A DNA stretch of 64,000 bases from Ophthalmolycus amberensis. Its lineage: Eukaryota > Chordata > Actinopteri > Perciformes > Zoarcidae. The translations under genes and the position numbers were made by a program. The stretch is from NCBI GenBank assembly GCA_024529925.1, contig JAFEUB010001107.1, positions 1,571,001-1,635,000 of the forward strand, in the 5' to 3' direction. Shown in pieces: positions 57,001 to 64,000 of this stretch (position 1 is its first letter; the number at the start of each line of letters is the position of its first letter). The notes under the pieces were generated by a model. It did not search any database. It had not been told where the DNA came from and saw only the letters and a program-made list of their open reading frames with translations.

Positions 57001-59810
57001 TGTACCAAAATTCGAGGGCATGCTTACTCGTCAAGGACAAGAGAAACTCCGCCCACTAAACCTTAACTCAACCAATGAGATTCCTTCTGCCCCCAGTTTT
57101 GCATCAAACCCAATTTCAACACCTGGCGTTAAATTGTGTTCTGCCAAAAAAAGTAAAAGGGAAAATATTATACAAATTACTATATTGGCACTAGTATTAA
57201 AAAATGTACCCAAGTACTGTTTTAACAAACTTAATAAATATAAAAGGTGGTCAGATGTTTATTATCTTTCGAATCAAGAGTGCAACACTTCAGCACCAGA
57301 AGCTGCGCACATAAATCAGTCAACATCAGCAGAGTAGAGCTGACACTCGACATTCACATTCTGACATGTGTTAATCATTTGGCCTTCACACTGTTTTTCA
57401 TCTCAACGCGGAGTAAAATGGCTTTTTTCCGCACCTCAGATATAAAAGGGGCAGCTTGCATCATAGCACAGAAGTAGTGACTCCATGGCAACGGAGGACT
57501 TGTGAAAACAACCGGCTGTTCACACCTACATACACCATACACAACACACTTGCGTCATACATCCATTAACCAAATGCAGTAGCAGCAGCATTTGGAAAGC
57601 AGACACGGTCTGGTGTTGGAGGCCCCATGCCTTGCAGGTGAAGAATTGCCAGTAAAAGATATGAGCTCATTAACTTTAACAGGGCAAGAAGCCCCCTACA
57701 CAGGGTCCCGCCCCTGCAGCAGCGAGGGTGGGATTTTTACTGGCTCGTTAACGTGACCGACAGCTCGGCCTTTTCGATCTGCTGCGACGCAACGGCGTCC
57801 GTACTTCATAAAGAGAATGACGACAGTTGGTTGGCAGTGCCAGTGGGTTACTGGCGGCAGATATTACGGCATACAGGTTGTGTGCCAGCTGGTTGCTCTG
57901 TGGTCATTAGAGACGGATAACTCACTCTCTCCCTTCTATCGTCTGTGCTTGTTACCTACCGACGAAAAAGAAACCAGTTGGCCGTCGACATAGACGAACA
58001 GAGTTGCATTCAACATGTTTACTGTTGCTTCACATTAGAGTTACTTCTGTCTCATTTGTGTGGCTGGAGTTCTTCTCTGTTGCCCAAACAGGCCGATGGA
58101 CACTTCAGAAATGAATATGGAATGCACCTAAAGCTTGTTGTCAGTCAACTAAAAGGCCCGTAGAGGCTGCAATATGCACTACTGCACAGCGAGGTGGTGA
58201 CTGAAATCATGAAGGCTAATCTTGATTCATTATTGAGCGCAGAATAATTGGCTAAATTGAGTGTCCAAAATAAAAAGATTTCACCCTGAGCATGAATGTC
58301 TTTGGTGTTTCAGCAGCGGGAAACCATGAATATCAAAACAAACAACAAAACTACTCGAAAAAGTTTCACAGCTATGTACAGTAGGTTTGGTGTATCAATA
58401 GTGTTACATGGTATAAACCTTCATCTGGTAGATCTGGAATATTATTTCTTTGTCCTGTATGCCTGCATGCGTCTACAGATGTGAGTGCTATCTGTACAGA
58501 CAGGATCCAGAACAGTATCTAGCCAAAAGTAAAGAAAAAGAGTGTGGCTCAGGTGGAGTCTGGGGACAGATTTATACATGGGAGATTTGGATGATTACAC
58601 GCCTTGAAAGTTCTCTCTGATAGATATTTGGAAAATTGGCCTTCACACTAGCCAGTGAATCCACTTTAGGATACAGTAGCCAATGCTTAAAATCTGGAAA
58701 TCACAATGTAACATAAGATAAAAGCATATCGTTTATTTTGTGATACAAGCAGGCAGAGGTATTTAGATATGCAGCAGTCCTTGATGATTATACCCAACAT
58801 ACCAACATTTCTAAAATATTATCTCTGAACATCGGTGCATAGCATCTACTGTTTAGTATGGTTAAGGTCAGAGATGGATTGGTTAATTGCTTGAGGTATA
58901 GTTAAAAAAAGCACTTGGTTAAAGTTTGGGAAAGACTGTGGCTATAGTTAATGCAAAGGTCCATTGCAGGTCTGTGGTGGGAATCAAACTCAGACCTCCT
59001 GCAGGAGAGAAAGTTAGCAAAGATCAAACACTACTTCCTGCATTGGCACCAAGCGTTGGCAGTGGATATAAATCCTGAGGTGCAGTGTCCTCCAATATTG
59101 ACGGAACTTCATTTCCACATGTCCATTTTCCTCATAAATATTTTCACTCTGCCATAGGAAGACGACGTCCCAATTCTTAGTTCTTAACCTAGACACCCGG
59201 ATTGACTTTCCAACTAGGTGAATCGTCATCAGTGAGCACAACACCAGAGCTGCTGGAGTTACGGAGTTGAGGGCTTCAATTCAGAGGTGTGGAACCAGGA
59301 TAAAGCCAAAGTTATACTGTCCATGTCTGCTAGTATAACCAGTATAACCGAGGCTTTAGTCAGAGCAGGTAGCTGCATTTCACTTCATCTCTCCCAAAAG
59401 GAGAAATGGCAGAGAAAGGGTAGAAAGACAGAATGTCCAGAAGACAGATGGATCACTTCCAAGGCATATCTGAAAAATGCACGAGCACAAATAACAAAAA
59501 TATTCAGTCTACCATAGCTAAGAGTGTAATACTTAGACTATAAGTTTAGACAATGATCTAGTAAGAGTTGCTTTGGATTGAAGCATCCATGAGGTTTTCC
59601 ACTGCATGATGCCATTCTAGATGTCCATTGATTGCAAACAAGCTGTTATTTTACCTGCTTTGCGTGAGATGAGTTTATCATTAAGTATTTTCCTCAGTTT
59701 ATGTCAATACGGCTGCATTGTTCCAACGTAAACATGGTTCCGTATGGTCTCACAGTGTTTGCCATCTTTATCTCAACTTACAACAGTGGCTGCCTGGATA
59801 AACTGTATAA
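57001..59810. other. Non-coding stretch
   Basis: No repeat family or gene is recognised. A short block at about 57620-57700 (CCTTGCAGGTGAAGAATTGC, GAGCTCATTAACTTTAACAG) is motif-rich but too small to call. Confidence 0.4.
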
Positions 59811-59814
59811 ACGG

Positions 59815-60065
59815 CCTCCTTGTCTGATTAAATCCTGACATGAGCCATTATCTCAAGCCTTAATATTTGATCAGATGTTCTCTCTCGTGACTCAGGTGTC
59901 AATGATTCCTTCCTGCGTGTCCGTCCGTCTCGCCGAGGGGCCCGATTGCCTCTTCTCCGCGCTGGTCTGAGGCCAGCTGGCAAAGAGTTAAACAGCAGCC
60001 GTGGAGAAATGATCCTGGAGAGCATTAACTGATTCCAGATGACCTGACTGGCCCACCTGTGTGCG
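59815..60065. promoter_or_regulatory. Candidate conserved non-coding block
   Basis: It is repeat-free sequence with AGCCATTATCTCAAGCCTTA, ATATTTGATCAGATGTTCTC, GGTGTCAATGATTCCTTCC and GAGTTAAACAGCAGCCGTGG. It has higher CpG than its surroundings. Enhancer function is inferred only. Confidence 0.22.
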
Positions 60066-61135
60066 AGTATGCGTGTGCATGCATGTGCATTTGATTCACA
60101 TAAGGGTACCGAGTAGCACCGCTGCCTGTTATCTCTTCTCTTCACTGGAAGCAGCGTGCTATTTCATGCGTCCTCTCTGGGGGAAGGGGGGGTGTGCATG
60201 TTTGTGTCTGATTGCATCCTTCTAAGATTAGTTTCTTTCATCTCTCCATTTACACACACACACACCAAAAGAAATAGAATTATAAAGGGCCAAGCTGCTT
60301 GGTGAAAAGAAAAGATCCAGTAGTGCTGGGCCTCTCATCTCATATCGAGACAGCCACCTCTGTGCAGCCACGGCACACTGAACCGAGGAGCGCCAGCTAG
60401 TAGCCAGTGTTCACTGCCACACACAGTCGGCCTTCAGGAATCCTGTACCAAACATAAAGTATACAGAGCAATACATGTTTAATAACAACATTCTGTATGC
60501 CACATACAATAATGCTTTGGCACACAGCTCACTTCCCCGGGTCTCTTTACAGGGCACCCTATGGCCTCCGTCATGCACTGAGGGCAGTTTACGATGCATG
60601 GGAAAACGCAGCCTTGGCACGGCAGCCAACGCGCTCCACACAGTTCGGCTACAACTGGGGAACGGTGGCACACATTGACCGAGGCTTGTTATACAAGTGC
60701 AGGAATGTGACGGGAAAAGCAAGTGAGGGTTGGGTTTGATTTTTCCCAGCTTCCTCAGCTAAACTTTTACTGGCTAAAACCAATAACATTCACAGCATTT
60801 TGTTGTCAGCGAGACAGAAAAACAGTCGGGTTAAGGTTAGATAAGCATTAACTAGCTAACTAATTAATTAGATAAGCAGGTTAATTCAGGTGACTTTACT
60901 CCTCGTCTCCTCTACAGAGTGTGAGTTACAGAAAAACAGGTTCTGTCAAATTGCCTATCCCCACACAACTATTGTGACGGTGCAGTCAGGCATGTGGGCT
61001 GTATATAAATAAATAAATAATAAATAAAATGCGCTTTGGGAAATTTACTGGCATGTGTGTGTCTTATGCGCACACACACACACACACACTGGTAATCGTT
61101 CCAAATGTTGCACATGTCTTGAGAGACTTTGTTCC
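60066..61135. other. Non-coding stretch
   Basis: It contains (CA)n at 61071-61089 and a TAAATAAATAAATAAT run at about 61006-61025. No gene is visible. Confidence 0.4.
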
Positions 61136-61139
61136 AGAC

Positions 61140-61420
61140 TGTTGGGTGAGTTTCACCACATTTGGAGCCATTTTTTATTTGTGCAATACTGTCGTTTATG
61201 ACCAAATACCTGCAGAACTAATGACATTCCATCAGCTTCAGATTTGACTTTGCATTTAGTGCTAATAAGTATATGTGAACATGATAAACATCATACCAGC
61301 TGATCCCATCACCGTTTTAGCATCGTCATTGTGAGCCTGTTAGCATGCTGATGTTAGCATTTAGCTCAACGCATCGCTGTGAGCCGCTGCCACGGCTGTA
61401 GACTGTTAGCCTTGCTTTTT
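61140..61420 (+). repeat. Interspersed repeat family D, 3' part
   Basis: CCTGCAGAACTAATGACATT, CATTTAGTGCTAATAAG, CATCGTCATTGTGAGCCTGT, TAGCATGCTGATGTTAGCAT and TTAGCTCAACGCATCGCTGT align in order with the 43.7-kb copy. The 5' part is missing or decayed. Confidence 0.62.
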
Positions 61421-63685
61421 TATAACATTCTTTAATGTTACACATCTGTCTTTCTTGGTTTTGATTTTTCATTGTCTGATGTATTCATACATACATTCAG
61501 CTACAATACAAAGTAGAGGATGGCCAACACCTGGATAGTCTTTCCAACTTTCCCTAATCCATTTTAAGATGGGAGAAACTGATGCTAATTCTGGCTATTT
61601 ATTAGTCAGTTGGGTGATGCTGGGGGCAACCCAGGAAATAGGTCATTTTAATAGCCTACATGTTGGTGTAGTATTAAATAGTAGAAGTAATAAAATAGTA
61701 GAAGTTGTAAATGTCGAATATTGTTTTATTCTCTCATTAGACGCGCCCCTGATGATAAATGGCACCCTTAGCACTCGTCTTTGCCTCGGGACGGCTCTGT
61801 TAGGATTCAAAGAAAGCGTGCCAAATGATGATAGTTTTAGTTGTTTATCATTCTGATTTCATCTGCAGAACAAACCACATCCACTGTTGACACATTTATC
61901 TCTTTCCTACATCTGTCCATAAAAGCACAGTGACTCATACGTCCCCTGTCGTCTTCTGTAGCTCATCCTCATCACCAGGTACTACAACCAGAGCATGAGG
62001 GTTGACTGACCGGGTTAAATGATGTCATCCACCGTACACTTTAAAATAAGATGACTGTGATTATTTACCAGGCTTTGTTGCCATGCCGGCTTTTTATTTC
62101 AGCTGTTTCCTGTGTGGATGCTCACTGATGATATCATAGTCTGAGAGTTTAGAGGCTGATAAGCATTTTGGGGTAAGGAGTATATGTGCCTCCATGTGTG
62201 GGTTGGGGGAAGAGTGATGCTGGCATGAGAGTGAAAGGTTAACACCGCGATGTTTTTGTGTGACGTTAAGCAGGCAGCAGAACTGGGGTGGAGAGATGCC
62301 GGTCGTGAACCAAGACAAAATGTTCAGAAGCATTTGGAAGGGAACATAGCTAAGAAAATAAGGTTAATGGACCACACGCACTCATAAATGTTTGAATGAG
62401 TCCTTAAAAAAAGGTGGGAGCGATAAATCTACAAGGATAAAGGGTAAGTGCATCGTCTTGTGGCAGTCCAGTGGAAGGGGTTTTATGAAGAATCTGGTCT
62501 GAAATAAAACGTAATAATTGAGACAGCTACTCTCAGCCAAAAACACGTTCTAATTACTCTATAAATCTTATGAAGCGAGCAGTGATTTACCCAGATTAAG
62601 CCTCAGTGCCAACTCCCATGGTTAGCAACGATTTGGCCTTCTTTCCTTACTTTTCCTGTGTTTTCCTCCTGAATATGCATACTACTACTTTTATTGAGAA
62701 TAAAATGTTGTATTCAACAGTTGCATTTAAATCTAAGCATAACCTGGAAAAACGTTGGCATTAACAAATGTGTATTTCCAGCATGGGTGGTTGTAGCAGA
62801 TAGTAAGCAGCAGGCCTGTCCAGAATTGGATTGCTCCACACGCTGAAGTGGTGTGACTGGCGCTTTAGTGAGATTATGCTCTGAATGTGAAAAATTTGGA
62901 CGGTGAAGTCTTTTCCATCTCCTGCAAAACATGATAAAGATGCTACTTTATTAGAGTGTAGGGCTGTACCGAATGTCATTATACATTCAAAACTTCTATT
63001 CAGGGTTTTTGAAAGAAGCTTTTAATGTGCGTAGTCAAAAAACAAACAATTGTCAATTGAATAACGTGATTCATTGGATCAAATGAGTCAGTCTTTTTTA
63101 AATTAAATTAACTTTCTTTAAGGAATATAACTTTATTGCATGCCACTTTTTGTGTTTAGCAAGCGGGAGAGCAAACAGTTTATTGATGCAGTTAAAACTA
63201 CGTTTTTGAAAGGCTTAATGCCAACAAATGTTGAAGCAGAAAATTTCGTTGGATAAAAAAAATCTTTTGAAATATGGAAATGACTAATCTATCTTATTTT
63301 TCAATATCTTTTAGACTCTACAACACTCTGGAATTATTGGAAATGTTTGGATCACACAAGTCTGAAACACTCTTCACATCACTAGAATCTAATTCTACAA
63401 ATAATATCATACTAATAAGATTAGTGTAGCTTGATCTTCAGTTGCAACTAAAGCCAGCTTTTAACCAACTCATGGAACAAATGCTATCTGAATTAGCTGG
63501 TTGCTAGCTGTAGCTGAGTGAATCTGCTGGAGACAGGTGTAATTTCAGCCGGTCACAGTTTAGAAATGAGACAAATTCAAATTCTTGAAAACAAATATAA
63601 AATGCTTTATTTAATATTGTTGATACATTCAAATGACAGCGAGGTTATAGTCTAAAAGTTGATCTTTAGTAGCCTCTCAGGGGGC
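61421..63685. other. Non-coding stretch
   Basis: No gene is supported. The piece at about 62565-62640 (GTGATTTACCCAGATTAAGC, CTCAGTGCCAACTCCCATGG) is balanced and motif-rich and may be a small conserved block. Confidence 0.4.
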
Positions 63686-63689
63686 TGCC

Positions 63690-63790
63690 TCCGTTCTACC
63701 AGCTCCTTAATTAGTTAATTGCATTCAGGTGTGAAAGAGGCCTAATTAGATGGGCTGTTTGCTTCGGTGGTTTCGTTACTTCAAATCGTT
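63690..63790. promoter_or_regulatory. Candidate enhancer core: T-box site between homeodomain motifs
   Basis: A T-box half-site AGGTGTGA (63727-63734) sits between TTAATTAGTTAATT (63707-63720) and CTAATTAG (63742-63749). Such an arrangement is typical of developmental enhancers. It is supported here by motif reading only. Confidence 0.3.
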
Positions 63791-64000
63791 CCTCCTGTAG
63801 TCCTGTCGTTCTGTTTGTTTTTACTTTTTCACAGCTGTGAACTCACTTCATTGTTTGGTTTTATCTTCTGAAAATAAAAGTTTATAATTACATACTTTAT
63901 CCAACCACAAACATGCTGTGGTGTAGGAGGTGAGTGTTGACAGGCTAATGACCTCAAAGGGTACAGCTGTCAATGGATCAAAAGTGACACTGATAAAGAA

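Noticed and set aside
58975..59015. A minus-strand GTTTGATTCCCACC phrase resembling a tRNA B box
   Set aside because: There is no matching A box or cloverleaf arms at the right distance, so neither a tRNA gene nor a tRNA-derived SINE is supported.

Overview
The window is nuclear DNA of a ray-finned fish, very probably a percomorph teleost. It holds one recognisable protein-coding gene, sox9, which encodes a SOXE HMG-box transcription factor, on the + strand at about 14.3-18.07 kb. The coding exons 14701-15128, 15350-15600 and 15805-16604 join in frame to give 492 residues with every SOX9 landmark. Sequence details such as SPSEHSG, CIREAV and GSSKNKPHVKR make me favour the sox9b ohnolog over sox9a, but only moderately. 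The teleost assignment rests on the protein, on the very short introns (221 and 204 bp) and on many interspersed repeats of types common in teleost genomes.

Layout: 1-14.2 kb is non-coding upstream DNA with a few degraded repeats and two CpG- and motif-rich blocks (about 9.4-10.3 kb and 11.4-12.3 kb). A TATA/CCAAT promoter lies at about 14.22-14.31 kb, followed by a roughly 390-base 5'UTR without upstream ATG. The coding region has two small introns. The 3'UTR is about 1.46 kb, with a CA microsatellite just after the stop, an AU-rich element, seed matches for miR-124 (x2), miR-101 (x2) and miR-145, and one AATAAA. From 18.1 kb to the end (about 46 kb) I find no exon that I believe. This fits the gene-desert setting known for SOX9 loci, where distant enhancers control expression in cartilage, gonad, neural crest and other tissues.

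The downstream desert holds numerous non-autonomous mobile-element remnants: terminal-inverted-repeat elements at 18.8, 27.5, 29.0 and 30.6 kb, LINE-like 3' tails at 26.1 and 35.3 kb, and several interspersed families with multiple copies here. Between them are stretches of mixed composition, rich in homeodomain, SOX or T-box-like motifs, which I list as low-confidence candidate enhancers. No RNA gene, CRISPR array, operon or prokaryotic feature was recognised. I found no convincing new biological system. The observations most worth checking are the small regulatory sites and the nested or multi-copy repeats. All family names and motif calls come from reading the sequence and from memory of these families; no alignment or database search was run.
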